Assembly (NCBI GenBank): GCA_033064195.1
Contig: JARBJD010000225.1
Location: forward strand, 57,840 to 121,839
Source of the DNA: Blattamonas nauphoetae
Taxonomy: Eukaryota > Preaxostyla > Oxymonadida
DNA: 64,000 nucleotides
Reading direction: 5' to 3'
Part shown: piece after piece, positions 19,098-31,600 of the stretch
How positions within the stretch are numbered: the stretch's first letter is position 1
How the letters are laid out: every line of letters begins with the position of its first letter
Program-made: the position numbers and the translations under genes
Notes under the pieces: model-generated
Database searches by the model: none
Seen by the model: only the letters and a program-made list of their open reading frames with translations
What the model was told of the DNA's origin: nothing

Positions 19098-19313
19098 ATG
19101 ACGGACCAAGAAGACATTCTCTTTAGAATGCAGAGAACATCACACAGTTCATGTTTACTATCGTATTCTATGAGAATATTCAAGATTATTGATACAAACT
19201 CTGATCATGCGAACCCAGTGGTGACCAAAATACTGATGTGGCTTTTGAACGAATGGAAGATGACATCACATCACAGACACGTTCTGTGTCGGGTATTTCT
19301 GGGGTGGTTATGA
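19098..19313 (+). pseudogene. Helical-family fragment upstream of TmcB-type copy 1
   Basis: The frame encodes LFRMQRTSHSSCLLSYSMRI, then FKIIDTNSDHANPVVTKIL and a WLLNEWKM motif. The same sequence follows longer coding remnants at 28410-28655 and 50922-51257, so this is the 3' end of an otherwise missing gene. It overlaps the region where the 5' exon of the TmcB-type gene should lie. The overlapping frame MEDDITSQTRSVSGISG may be that exon. Confidence 0.45.
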
Positions 19314-19427
19314 TGGGAACAACGGGATTCGACAGAATAGACACGAAGTTGTTCATTCTTGTTCTCTCATCCTTTCCAGCCTCTTTTGTGCTTGGTCAGT
19401 CCTGTCAAAGGTTTCAACGCATTATAC

Positions 19428-21686
19428 ATGATTCTTGCACAGCATATTGGAAGAATTTCTCCGATCCGTTTCATCTGTAGTATGATCCAATGCATCCATT
19501 TCGTTGGATTGGCAACGCAGTTTGACAATTGGCCTCTCCCTCAACCATTTTGTGGATACTTTCACAATTTCTTCAGGTGTCCCATTTTCACTGATATTCT
19601 GACCTGTGATGGATCTTGTTGTAGATATCTGAACCTTTCAATCACGTGGCGTGATGATATTGTCGCCGTTATTTTCAACATCCTGTTTGGGCTATCCGTC
19701 ATTGCCTGCTTTGTTATTGTTGCTACACTCACCATTATGGTTCTAAACGATTCAACAGTGCCATCTGGTCTCATCAACTTCGCTTCACTCTTTTTTGAGC
19801 TAATATTCAATCTCCTCTTCTTCCCGATGGTGAACACTTTTATTTCCTCGTTACCTTGTTTGACAGGGTCGAAATTTCCGTCATTTGCCTCGAATTATGA
19901 ATGTTCTGGGTGGATGTTCATTTCAAACTTAGTCTTCGGCAGCGTGCTCCTTCTTGTCTATCTGCTGTTCGCACTGCAATACAATCTCTTCGTCTATCAA
20001 CACCACATCCGCACCGACGATATATTCGCTTCATTAACCAACACTCATCGCTCTGGAACTTTGTTCGTCGCAACTCTCTTTATGATCCTGCAGTCACTTC
20101 TCATCAACCATCTGGTCCCTCTGGCTGTTGCAGGAATTGTTCTCTTTGTTCTTCTTTCGTCGTTCTATGCCTTCAAACAGTGTTTATATTCGCCACTCGG
20201 AAACGCGTTCCACGCTGCCCTCTTCGCCTGCACGTCTGCCCTGATATGTCTGTCACTCGTGTCTCACTTTGTCTCTCCACTCATCTCACACCTGCCGTTC
20301 CTTGGAGTCTTATTCGTTGTGGTTTTCGTCCTTCTTTCGTTCGGCCTCGCGATTCTTATTTTTCTTGGAACGAACAAACTTGCCCGAAAACGATGGTTTG
20401 TGCGAGAGGACACGAAACTGGAGCTTCTCACCGACAAAGACGACGAAGTGAAAGTGATGAGCTACCAGCACACCCCTCGCATCACCCAACCCACGTCCAC
20501 TCTCAACTCACCCCCAATCATCTCCCCAATCGCTCCCAAACAAACACGCCACTTCGTCACTCCGAAAACAAACTCATTGGGCAGACTTGCCGCTGGAATC
20601 AAATTCCTGACAGACAAGTCACTCCGGAACAAATATGAGTTTGTTGTTTTTGCGAGTCAGTCGATGCAGAACAACACGCGCCGACTGAACACCTCTTCGT
20701 CGTTCTGGACATTGTCGGGTGTGTTCAATTGGGGAGTCGTGAATGATGATTTGCAGGCGTTGGAATCGTTCCGAAGCGCTCGCCAGAATGTTCCATCGAT
20801 CCCCGAACGTTATCTCTATTTCTTGTTTGTGAGAGAGATGGAGAGAGGGCGGATGGGGGAGAATGGAGAGATGGGATCGGTGTCGGCTATGTTGAGAGGC
20901 CAGATGGAGAAAGCACAACGGCAATGCGAGCTTGCCAAGAACTATCTTCGGCAGGTGTGGACGATTCTTTCGAAAGATCACGTGGACGGGGAGCGAGTCA
21001 TGAAGCTTCTCGCTTCAGTTTGGGCACATTCGGACGAAGCGAAAAAACTGCATCAAGCCCTCCTGAAACGGGATCCAGACAACACGACACTTCTGCGAGC
21101 CGTTGGTGTTCTCTTCCGAGATGTGGACAGAGACGACGAGACAGCACAGATCCTGTTCAACAGAGCGACGCAGCTGGAAGAGGCGTCGACACTGAGCACG
21201 GAAGAAGGGCAGTCGATGGGATCACGACCAAGTCTTGGGTCAGGAGGGAGTGGTCGGATGAAAGCGAGGAGCGAGAGGGGAAGGGGGAAGAACAAAAAGC
21301 GGAAAAGACGAGGAGTTGGGTTGGAACTGGACGACATCGGACCTCAACGAGATTGGGCATATTTCCGATCGTTCTGGCCAGTCATCATTTTCGTTGCGCT
21401 GCCCGCCCTTGTGATCATGATTGGGTCGTTCGTGTACACCATACTGACGTTCTCAAACACCGTCGCGGCAGTTGAATGTCTGATTTCGTCGACGAGTCTG
21501 GGACAGCTGTTCTCGCACGCACTGCTCTACACGCAATACCTGCGACTTCAACAAGACTCCTCGCCAGACATGTTGAATGGAGTTCGGGTGCTCCCATCGC
21601 TCGACACGATCACCTCCGTTCTGTCTGAGAACGCCGAAGAGATTGCTGTCCAACTGGAAACAGCATACCGGTTTGCTCCGAGCTAG
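19428..21686 (+). pseudogene. TmcB-type multipass membrane protein, copy 1, truncated by nonsense codon
   Basis: From the first ATG the frame has six or so hydrophobic helices (for example ILFGLSVIACFVIVATLTIMV and LVFGSVLLLVYLLFAL). A cytoplasmic TPR-like region of the TmcB/TmcC kind follows (CELAKNYLRQVWTIL, then LLKRDPDNTTLLRAVGVLF), then a basic linker and a further membrane helix (VIIFVALPALVIMIGSFVY). Proteins of this type in anaerobic protists are sensor-like and often carry C-terminal signalling domains. Here a CAG present in copies 2 and 3 is TAG at 21684-21686. Homology to the other copies continues past it to about 21838 and then ends, so the gene is both stopped and truncated. The reading frame at 19576-19590 is continuous here, while copies 2 and 3 have one extra T. 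An upstream exon ending before a CCTTTCCAG acceptor at 19379 is likely but unresolved. Confidence 0.75.
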
Positions 21687-21883
21687 TCCAGCAGAGACCT
21701 CTTCATCAATTCTGGTCGACCTGTCCAGTTTGGGCATTTCGAGGGAGGATCAGTGGGAAAGATGGGAGTGAAGGAGGCGAGCTTGATGACCGCGTCTCGA
21801 ATTCTGGCCAATGTCTGTGCTGGCATTGCGCTTCCACAGTCTTCATTTCCGGATGCCTTTCCGTCTTACAGTTTGGTAGAGAT

Positions 21884-22401
21884 TCAGGACATTCGCACAA
21901 CTCCAGCTTTTCGATGATATATCCAGACTTGCCCCATTCCAGAAGATGTCATGTGGCCGTATTTATGAGTCTCGGTGATGATATAGGCTGTGATTCCGTT
22001 GGCATACGTGTCTTCAGATCCCGTGTTGTGGAGATCGAGTTGTGGGACGAGATACGTGCTAGGAGCGTAAAAGTCAGTGCTATACTCCAAAAGACCAGCC
22101 TGAGTCATTTGGGCATGGTGCCGCGGTCGAAATACGTGAATGTGGAGTTTGGATCTTCCAACACACGATTGATCTTGATGCCACGGTCGTCTTTGATGGT
22201 AGTGTTGATACAGGCGTCCCCGTCCTCCATTTTCCCGATTGGCTTCCCATCTTCGCCAACAAATACGAATCGAAGGTTGCACTGATCCTTCTTGCCTTGG
22301 TGGAGCTGCCGGCACTTCTCGATCGCTTCGGTCGTTGTTTTGAAATAACAAGGATAGAGAGAAGTGATGTCAGCAGCTTCCCCTTGGCCGTGGATTATCA
22401 T
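21884..22401 (-). pseudogene. Unrecognised protein fragment with a frameshift
   Basis: On the minus strand an ATG at 22401 opens MIIHGQGEAADITSLYPCYF and continues with KCRQLHQGKKDQCNLRFVFV and FTYFDRGTMPK before a TGA. Just there a second frame takes over (MTQAGLLEYSTDFYAPSTYL, then EDTYANGITAYIITETHKYG) and runs to 21884. The two parts read as one protein with a one-base shift near 22112. I do not recognise the family. It begins shortly after TmcB-type copy 1 loses homology, so it marks a rearrangement junction. Confidence 0.5.
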
Positions 22402-22884
22402 GTTTCATCCACAACGGACGATTGACCATTGAGAATTGGATCCGTCGATCAAACAAGTCAGACGCCCTCTTCCTGAAGAAATCTTGCCATCCACGTCAGA
22501 AGCCGCAACAGGCTTCATTTTTATTTGATTTGGCGTGCATATCCGAGGTCAGACACAGTGGGGACATCATGATCATCCTTATCAAGTCAGTATCAATCAT
22601 GGACACTCTGAGGCAGAGAAATAATGGTAAAAATGAGTAACATCAGGAGAAAAGTATACTGTGAAACTATAGTGTTGTATTGCAACGAGAGTTTGTGATC
22701 AGACCCAAAGTGAGACGACGAAAGTTGGACAGGTCACTGACACGCCTTTTCTGCTAGTCACCCATGTAAAATGTCTAAACAAGTCAACCCCTTAATACTG
22801 TGTGAGGTGAAAGGTCCCAGTCTCCTTTGAAAGTTGACTTGCTGCTCTTCACTGATTAAGGGAATGATCTTGTCAATCAATCAC
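22402..22884. other. No gene seen
   Basis: Only short frames occur between the unrecognised fragment and the Crinkler/RHS-type gene. The last 50 bp resemble the 5' flank of copy B at 45540-45646. Confidence 0.4.
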
Positions 22885-25800
22885 ATGGGAAGTAACGTCA
22901 GTCGACATTACCAGCAGAACTCGTCAACTGTTCCTCAGAGTCTTGGAGATGTTGATTTGATCATACTTCGCAGGATTCAAGCTATCATTGATTCCTGTGT
23001 TGGAGTTCTTAAACAACCAGACTTTCTTGATTTTGACGACCCACTTACCAACGAACACCTTTCGGACTTGTCACACCTGTTGTATCAATCATTTCCGACT
23101 CAAAAAGCAGGACACAATGACCTATACTCTCTGAATCAATATCTATTTCGGTCATCAACATTCTCTCTCTTTGGCCATCTTATTTTGAACTCGCAAACTT
23201 TTATCAATTATACAAAGAAGATTGAAAAAGTAATCATATACAAAATACTCCATGTTATCACGGGCACTCCTGGAATGGGGAAAACAGCCAGTCGATTCCC
23301 GTTCATTACACTACTGATGAGCTTTGGCGTAGAGGTTTGCATTCTTTTTTGATTGATTCGACCACACAGTCCGTCACGACACTTAAAGATGGGGAACAAG
23401 TCTATGTCTTCAAACGGCGGGAGAAGCGAGAAAGAACAGGAACAGCCAAAATTTCCATGGATGTTAGCAGTGGCACCCTCCCCGACTTTGAGACTCCATC
23501 GTACCTATACACGTTTGATGTGCACTCGTTCAAGGTACCGAAGTCTGCTTTGCCTCCAGCCGAACCAAAAGGAAATTTGAAAGAAAAACTCTACGTACCG
23601 GATGCTGTGGAACTTCCTGGTCCCGAAGAATCAAAACCCGGATGGACACTCCTTGGAAGTGTCTCGGTCCCAAGTGTGGAGCACTTTCCGTACTTCCTCC
23701 GCCTGTTGGTGGGCCATCAGTCCGACACTCTCACTGCAACAAATCCACCGAATGCGGACAACCAAATCTGTCAAGAACCGTCATTAGTCGTCGTGAACAG
23801 ACTCGAAAACACAAAATGGCATGTCGTCGATGAGTTTGTCGCATTTTTTCATCAATTCCTTTCAGTCTTACCATTTCTGAAGATTCAATGCTCCAACGAG
23901 ATACCAACTATGTGCTGTTCACATCACCAAAGAGTTCGAGATGGAAAAACGTCGGCACACCCGAGAAAACGGATCGGCGTCTCACTCTGGAGTACGTTGT
24001 CCCAAAATACACGCCTCAAGAGCAAGCAGCACTTCTCAACACGATGGGAACACGAGGAATCAGTGAAACACACGTCGACGACACTCTTCAGGGAGTTGAA
24101 CTCTTTTCGTTTGTTCCACGCTTTGTCTTGAACCCGGGTAGCTCCCTGGACGCAATGAGCAATGCCGATAAACCAGGCACAGACCTTAGCTGTATCGATC
24201 CTCAGGATCTGTTCACAGACAAGGTTTCACACAAACTGATACACTTTTCGTGTCCACAATATGACTGTCACAACTGGCACACCGAGTTTGCAACGGAGTT
24301 AGCTCGATGGATCACGTTGAATACATACAACACCACAATGCAAGAGAAGTACATTGAAACCCTCGAGAATATGTCGGAAAGTGCAGAGTTCAATCAGCAG
24401 AGGGGAGCAGTCTTTCATGCACTTGTCTCAGAATCCATTCTCGGAGGGTTTTGGTTCACCTCTGCCAAGCATTTTTTCTCTGACGAGAGTCTTCTTGATG
24501 GTGTCCAACTCCCGCCGCCCATCGGCGAGTCATTCGTTTACCTGAGAAATTCAGTATGCATGCGAAAGGTATTTCTGCCCGACATGAAGACAATCGATGT
24601 TAATGAACTGAATGACTTTGAGGAGAAGTGGGCACGCCTCTTTTCCACGCCAAATCGCGAAGCATCTCAAACAAACATCGATGACGACACATCAAATCTA
24701 GAAAGAAATACTCGTCAAGCACGACGAAACAAAGCTCAAGCGAAGAAACCATCACCTCACACGATGCACAGCGATGTGGATGAAGCCGTTCAAGCAACCA
24801 TTAATCATGATGAAGAGAACCCAGAGCAAATGCTTCGAGACGAATCTCATGCGAAATGCTTCACGTTCTATCTGAAACCGATTGGCGGAAACAATGCTGG
24901 TTTTGACTCACTTTTACTTTTCTTCAAAGTTCACGAAGAACAAGGGGAGTTGAAACTCGATGATCTCTCTGCGATGTTCATACAGTCCACGCTCGCAAAG
25001 GCACACCCAATAAGCGATTCTGGGGCCAATCTGATGTACCTGTGGCTAAAGCTGCTGTGCACAGTGTACGGACTCAGCGAACAACACATTCATCCTTTCT
25101 TCTTCTTTGTGAAGCAACCTTCTGTCTCAAAAATATCATTGACACGCGACTACCCCGCAGAATCTTTCATGCCACGAGAGAATGTATGGGTGATGGATGG
25201 TCATGCTCGTGAACTGAAGGAAATTCTGCTCGCACGTACAGGGCGATTGGTTTTGTCAGCTGCAACTACTCTTGAACCGAACACGAATCCAACACACTTC
25301 CGATGCTATTTCTGTGACCAAATCGTTAAGGAATACTTCCCATGCCATCATTGCAAGAAAATTCCGGATAAATATGAAGAAGCCCGGAGAACGAGGAAGG
25401 AACAAAGTTTGTCTCAAACGAAAGAACAAAGTTCGTCTAAAACGGAAGATCAGATGTTTGATACTCCTTATTCAAATCAAACACAAGAGAATGATGACCA
25501 CATCTTTGAATTCGACCTGATCCCGACTCGGCCTTTGAATCCGGGCAACGGTGCAAATCCTGTGCAGCCTGAACAGAAATGGATCGATTTGAGCTATCCT
25601 TACCCTGAAAGACAAATACCAAAGTCTAAACGGAGTATGACACCATTTGACAGACTGAAGGTCGTGATGGTTGGCGTCGGAGGACAGACAGTGTCAACTT
25701 ACGAACACGATTTCACCTCAAATGAACAAGAGCGGAAAAGGCTCCGATTTGACGTCTCTCATTCTCAACCGATTCCCAACATTTTCACCTACTCCCCACA

Positions 25801-27966
25801 AAGACCAAACGACCCCCAACCATCTGTGCCGATTGACGAGACATGGAATCGAGTTCTCTCCAGTGACAGCGAACAAAAGATCGTTGTCGGGAATGAATTC
25901 AACAACACAACCAGCCATCTGCTCACGTCAGTTCGCCTGGTTAGAGTGTGGGCAAATGAACGGAGGATTGGACTCAGTGGAGACATTAGGAATGGTGTGT
26001 TGTCAATGGGTGAACAACACTCCCCTCATGAAGATGTTAGTGATAAGTTGGAGAACAAAGGAGTTCCTCTCGCTCAACTTCATCTTCCGATGAACTTTTT
26101 CCCAAAACAGACCCTATTGCTTGGCACAAGACGGATTCTCACTCCCTTCGAGATCCGGGGGATTCTCTCTCTTGTTGACAAGCAATATCCGATCAAACAT
26201 GAATCCGAAGAACATCGCCAACTCATGATCAAGAACTGCATCGATGATGGGCAGCCATTGACGCGGGATGATGCAAAGCTCATTCTCAAAGATGGAAAGG
26301 CATTCCCGTTACTCCTCACTTCCGACCTTGATTCACTCAAAAGTAGAATCCCCGCATTAGGCTCCTTGCCTCTGTACGACATCCAGTCGTTGGTTGCCTT
26401 CGTGAGCGGAACGCTGGCGCTCATCACAGACATCTTGGAAAAGTGCATGGCTTATCTTTATCGTCACGAGAAGCTTGATGGAACTGCCGCCCAAAACCTC
26501 GAGCTCAGATGGATGAAAAGATGTCTTCAGGATCATTTCACTGTTGCATATGGCCGTTTGAACAAGGCCCTTCAACTTCGACTTCAGGGAAAGAGAAAAG
26601 ATCTCGGTGATGCCGATGTGGAGTTGGTGGTGGAAGGAATGAGGACCAACCCGCTGCTGCCGAAGCGGTGCCGAAAACACGTCTTCCCATTCGTGACAGA
26701 TGTGACAAAGAACTACGACGAACTGGTGGACCTGCTCTCTCAGAAAGATGCAAAGCTCAAACGGAAAGATCGAGAGGTCTGCATCACAGTTCTCCTGATG
26801 CATGCACCAATCGAAGGGTCTGAAAACGATGATCTCAAATCTCTCATCGACAAATGTTCTCAACACAACCCAGCTCATAAACCAACACTGACTTCACTTC
26901 TCGTTCAGGACGGTCTCAGTGCAGACGTCGACAAATGGAATGAGATTCTGAACGATCTCGAACAGAAAAGAGGCTGGATATGTCGTCACGTACTCTTTTG
27001 CGCGAATGTCTTCAGAAGCCGAGGGGAGTGAGCAAAGATAAAACAGAAATTGTGGCACTCATCGAACAAGAACCCTTTTCGGAGAAGACGAAGGAAACTC
27101 TTGTTTCTTTGGTGAACGGAACACCGAGACTCACCTCCAGCCGTCGCACAGAGATTGCGACGTTGTGTCGTCCGAGTCCTAAATACGAACTTGAGGGCAC
27201 AATCGTCAAAGCGATCAAAAAATCGAAACTTGCCAAGGATATTCAAACGGAACTCGAAGATATTGTGAGGGCCCGTAAACCAATCAATGATGAAGAAATC
27301 ACTCGCCTGAAGAAGTTGATCGAAACTGACGGAGCCCTGGAACCGTACAAAGAAGATCTGACCGTCTTTTTTAATCGCAGTAAAACCCTCTTTGAATCTG
27401 ACCGATCACTGGTGTTCTCCTCCTGTCTCACTGAAATGAAGATCATCAAACAATATCTCCTCAGTCTGTTCAGTCATTTTAAGAAAAGTTTTTTGGACCA
27501 AGACTCGATTACTGACATTGGAATAACTCTGCTGCAATCCAAAAAATCTCTGCGAAAGAAACAGAAACATCTCTTCACAAATATCACGACCAGCCTCTCG
27601 TGGAAAGATCTGTCCGCTCTTCTTTGTTTCCCGAATGGAGGTGGTTCCACACCTCTCCCCGGATTGGATAAGCTGTTTCCAAGAGAAAGTCAAGAAAGGA
27701 AAAGGGGAAATACCATGCATTCTCAAATGGAATATTTTGAACAAGATGAAATAGAAGAAACGTTCTCGGGTGAACGCTCGTACGGTACTGGGTTATTGTC
27801 ACAAATGGACTTCGAAAATGGCGATATGGATTTAGGTTCCGATATGGATGGCAGTTTAGAGACCGAAGAAAGTCACGAGGAAGACGATCACACTATTGAG
27901 ACATCCAAAAGAATGAAAGATTCGTCCGACAGTCCCGAAAAACGGTCACCGAGCACATCTCCTTGA
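22885..27966 (+). pseudogene. Crinkler/RHS-type P-loop protein, copy A, frameshifted
   Basis: The ATG at 22885 gives MGSNVSRH, an N-myristoylation-type start. Exon 1 ends after the Walker A motif GTPGMGKT. Two small introns follow: 23335-23369 (35 nt) and 23834-23865 (32 nt). Exon 2 carries VYVFKRREK and LENTKWHVVD; exon 3 carries NYVLFTSPKSSRW and LEYVVPKYTPQEQ. These phrases match the nucleotide-binding module of RHS and Crinkler proteins (GTPGxGK, then a tSP+ segment and an MPxW-like segment). Exon 3 also has a CxxC-x(9)-CxxC pair (CYFCDQIVKEYFPCHHC). Relative to copy B one base is missing near 26967, so the frame ends at 27031. The real continuation (MSSRTLLRECLQKPRGV) lies in another frame to 27966. 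Copy A is thus probably inactive, or encodes a C-terminally shortened protein. Confidence 0.78.
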
Positions 27967-28189
27967 ATCATTCGCACCTCCTGATTGAACAAACAGAAGG
28001 TGCTGCTTCAGATAGGATAAAAACAAGAACATACTCTTCATTTTCGACTCAGGTCACTTCATGGAGTCTATTCACCCTGACATGGATTTTTTGAAAACTT
28101 TGAAAACCGAACCACTGAGGCATTTTTCTTTTTTTGAATGAAGGAGCCAGCTCTGATGAATAACAAAATAATGGGCGAGGGTTGTGCTC

Positions 28190-28655
28190 ATGTCTTCATC
28201 CCTTCCATCACTCTTCATGGACTCTCTCGACTTGGTTCGACACAGTTTCGAAACAGTTTCATTCTCAAACCGCCTGGCCCTTCTTTCTGCCAAACTGAGT
28301 CACAGAATCATCTCGACACCTCATCTGGAGGATCTTTCTGCGGTTGTGGATAAAAGCATCCTGAATGACATCCTCTTCTCAGCCCTCACATTTTTAGTCA
28401 AGGAACGTCTTGACAAATCGACAGAACCACTCAATAATCTCGACAAACACCTCTCAAACTAAATATGAAAGAAATCAGATTAGAATGACGGACCAAGATG
28501 ACCTTCTCTTTAGAATGCAGAGAACATCACACATTTCATGTTTAATATCGTATTCTATGAGAACATTCAAGATTATTGATACAAACTCTGATCATGCGAA
28601 CCCAGTGGTGACCAAAATACTGATGTGGTTTTTGAACGAATGGAAGATGACATGA
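28190..28655 (+). pseudogene. Helical oxymonad-type hypothetical fragment (copy A)
   Basis: An ATG at 28190 opens MSSSLPSLFMDSLDL, then LSAKLSHRIISTPHLEDLSA and TFLVKERLDKSTEPLNNLDK, and stops at 28462. The next frame continues directly with YERNQIRMTDQDDLLFRMQR, HANPVVTKIL and WFLNEWKM to 28655. The two parts read as one helical protein with a frame change near 28460. The same arrangement exists at 50741-51257. The sequence runs into the start of a TmcB-type gene (MEDDMTSQTRSVSG) that is cut at about 28680 by the inverted beta-helix segment. Function unknown. Confidence 0.5.
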
Positions 28656-31600
28656 CATCACAGACACGTTCCGTGTCGGGTCTTTCTGTGGATGAAATGA
28701 TTCTGGTGAAGACAGACGATGTGATGACGAGCGAGCCAGACACTTCGATGAGCGAAGAAGTAACTGTTGTGTCGGACAATGACGAGCCGAACGAGCACGA
28801 GTTGATTGTGAGCCATCCATCTGCTGTTTTCAGAGCAGACACGGTTCGCTGACCAGCTTCCAAGATGAAGCCGAGGTTGGAGAGGATGAGGGAATGATCT
28901 GCCAAAACTGTGAGCGATCCAGTCTGTTCGATTGAGATCGTTTCTTTCTCGTTCTTCGACTTCAGTGTTTGAGTTCGATGCGAAGTGGACAGAAGAGACT
29001 TGATGACACAAGAACTGCTCACAATCACTTCTGTCCCTGTTTTCTTCACAAGTGCCAGTCCCTTCTCAAGAGTCCGGCAAGGAAGCTGAGGAAGACCACA
29101 ATTCGGGTGATTCTCCCCTTCCTCACTCACTGAGAGTGTGGCCTCCGTGTCTGTGTGTGGATACCAAAAGAACAGCAGACTCTCCGCATCTCCAGCGCCA
29201 ACCTTCCCAATTATCTTCATTTTCTCGTCCAGCGAGAAGATTGTGTCTGGCAGGAGTGGCATCGACTGTTTCAGAAGAGCGAAGGGAGTCGATCGGGAGA
29301 GTGTTGCAAGATTTGTCGCTTCGGCGAAGATGAGTGAGCCTGTTCCTTTTGACTTGATTTCGTCGAAGAGGGATGCTGTGTTTGTTGTGAATGCTGAGCC
29401 CAGAGAGAGATGGATGGTCGTTCCTTCCGAAGGATCGGTGAAATGGAGCTGTTTGAATGTCGAGTCCACAATGTTCAGTCTGCCTCCTCCATTCACTTCA
29501 ACAAGTGTGGTGAGAGTGGAGGGCAGGTCAGTCACAGAATCTCCCCCAATTCGACACAACGAGAAGACAAACTCGCCTGACGAGACGAGGAAGAGAGGAG
29601 AGGCTGAGCAGGTTGAATCAATCGAGAAGTGGATGGTGGTCAAACTGAGCGTTGAAGACGGAGCACTCACAACGAACTGTGCAGCCGATTTCAGATCGAC
29701 AGAGACTGGAGATGATGTCGCTGGGTGAATGGCGAGGTTTGATGTGACTGCGAATTGAGCTGTCACGGACGAAGGAACTTTGAGAGAGATTTCGGAGAGT
29801 GAGTGATTTGTGGCCGAGAGGAAGGCAGAGTCGAGAGATGAGCAAGCAAGCGAGGAAGAGCCACAGTTTGTGTGTGTCGAGGAGTGGGCTGAGGAATCCA
29901 CGAGCACTGTTCCTGTCGGATCAATCAGGAAAAGAAGAAGAGGAAGCGAGAACCATTCGTCGGATGATGGTCGATCTCGATCTTCAACATAAAACGCATT
30001 TGGAGGCGTCGACACCGAAAAACTGTCCTTCCACAATGTTCGGGTGATCGATGCTTCGGGATTCGATGTTCGCACAAACACATGTTCTCCTTTCCTTCCA
30101 GACAAGCACGAACACGACGAGAACGATGTGCGCTGAACAGAGATCACACCATCCGTGTCAATCTCCACAAGTGCTGATGATGTCGTTTGGAGAGAGGAGA
30201 AAGAGACAGAGGAGAGAGTGATGGACGCCGAGGATGGAGTCGATGGGGAGAGCAGTTGGATGATCGGATGCGAGAAGGAGGCCAGCGAAGAGGAGGAAGT
30301 GTTGAATGTGCTCGACTCAATCACAACTGGTCGACCTTCTGACTTGATCAGAGGCTGCGAGTGTGACCCTCCCAAACTGCAAACAATTCCCACTTTCGAC
30401 AATCCCAACCTTCCTCCACTCTCCTCCACAACGAACAGCCCAACATCCACACTCGTCACAACGTCCAACTCCGAAATCGTGAACAGCGCTGAGTCATTGA
30501 TTGTGAACAGGAACGCAGAGGTGATCGTCTTGTTCACTTCCACAATCGTTAGAAGTGTTCCACCTGCTCCAACCTTTGTCCCTGTCGTTCCCGACACCAC
30601 AACATCCTGATCCGACACAACAACGTCCTTCTCAAAATACGACATGTTCCACACAAACTTCATCGATTGCGGAAACAAGTCCCCATTCGCATATTTCGTC
30701 TTCAGAAACCGAATCCCATACTCCAGCGTCGCACAGAACGACGACGTCCATTTGCAGTCTACCGAATCAACTCCACTCATCCCTGTCATCACCTCTTTCA
30801 CTGATCCATTCACCGAAATCGACGGCGTCGGAATCAGAAGACCAATCACCGATCTTTCCGTCTCGGGTCGGCCCTCAATCACAACATGATCATCCGCACT
30901 CAGCGATCCTCCTCCAAACGAACTCAGTTTCGATGTCTCAACTGAACTGAACAGAGACGACTCCACAAACAGATCCTGACCCAAAAGTGCTGAGTTCTGT
31001 TCAAAACGAGCATGGTTCGTGTCTGAGCTGTTGAAGCGGATTGGTTTGGACGATGTCGATCTGCCTGTCACAAACAACGCTCCTCCCCTTCCTCCCGGAC
31101 TCGACCTGTCGCTTTCTCCCACCGCACAGCAGTTCTCGAATGTCGTCGAAAACGCTGATGTCTTCGAGTGAGTGATTCTGACATATTTCGAGCCATCCAA
31201 CTCAACAAACAGCGCTCCTCCGTTCCTCGCAGTGCACTTCGCGAATGATGAGTCTGAACAGATCACTGTCGTGTTCACAGCATGCAGAACTGCTCCATCT
31301 CCACTCGTTTCGAGGTTGCTGAACGAACTTGTGGCAATGCTTGTCGGACACGAAATGCAGTCGATGAACGAGCACTCTCCAAAACTGATTAGTGTTGCTG
31401 GCTGAAGGGTCATGGCGTCGATCTGAACTTGTCCACCTCGACATTGGATGAAAGGAAGATGCTGCTGCGAAGAAAGAGAGATTTTAATGCTTGAGAATTG
31501 AAGAAGATCGGCATCTTCTTCCATCACAATCGGAACTTCGGTAAACAACTGCGTGACTGAGATCGAGTTTGTGGCAAAATACACCGTTGCTCCATTCCCA

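Noticed and set aside
20924..21475. Plus-strand 183-codon frame in the TmcB-type gene (also 52844-53395)
   Set aside because: An alternative frame of the TPR and linker region. Composition (Arg/Ser-rich) follows from the real frame, and it is not conserved as protein.
21685..21690. TAG as a glutamine codon (variant genetic code)
   Set aside because: Copies 2 and 3 have CAG there, and some oxymonads do reassign TAG, but other genes in the window end at TAG (for example 979-977 and 57038-57040) with no family sequence beyond it. A nonsense mutation is simpler.
30155..30610. Plus-strand Ser/Thr-rich frames across 29.0-33.5 kb
   Set aside because: They are antisense to the beta-helix repeats, whose biased codons leave the opposite strand open.
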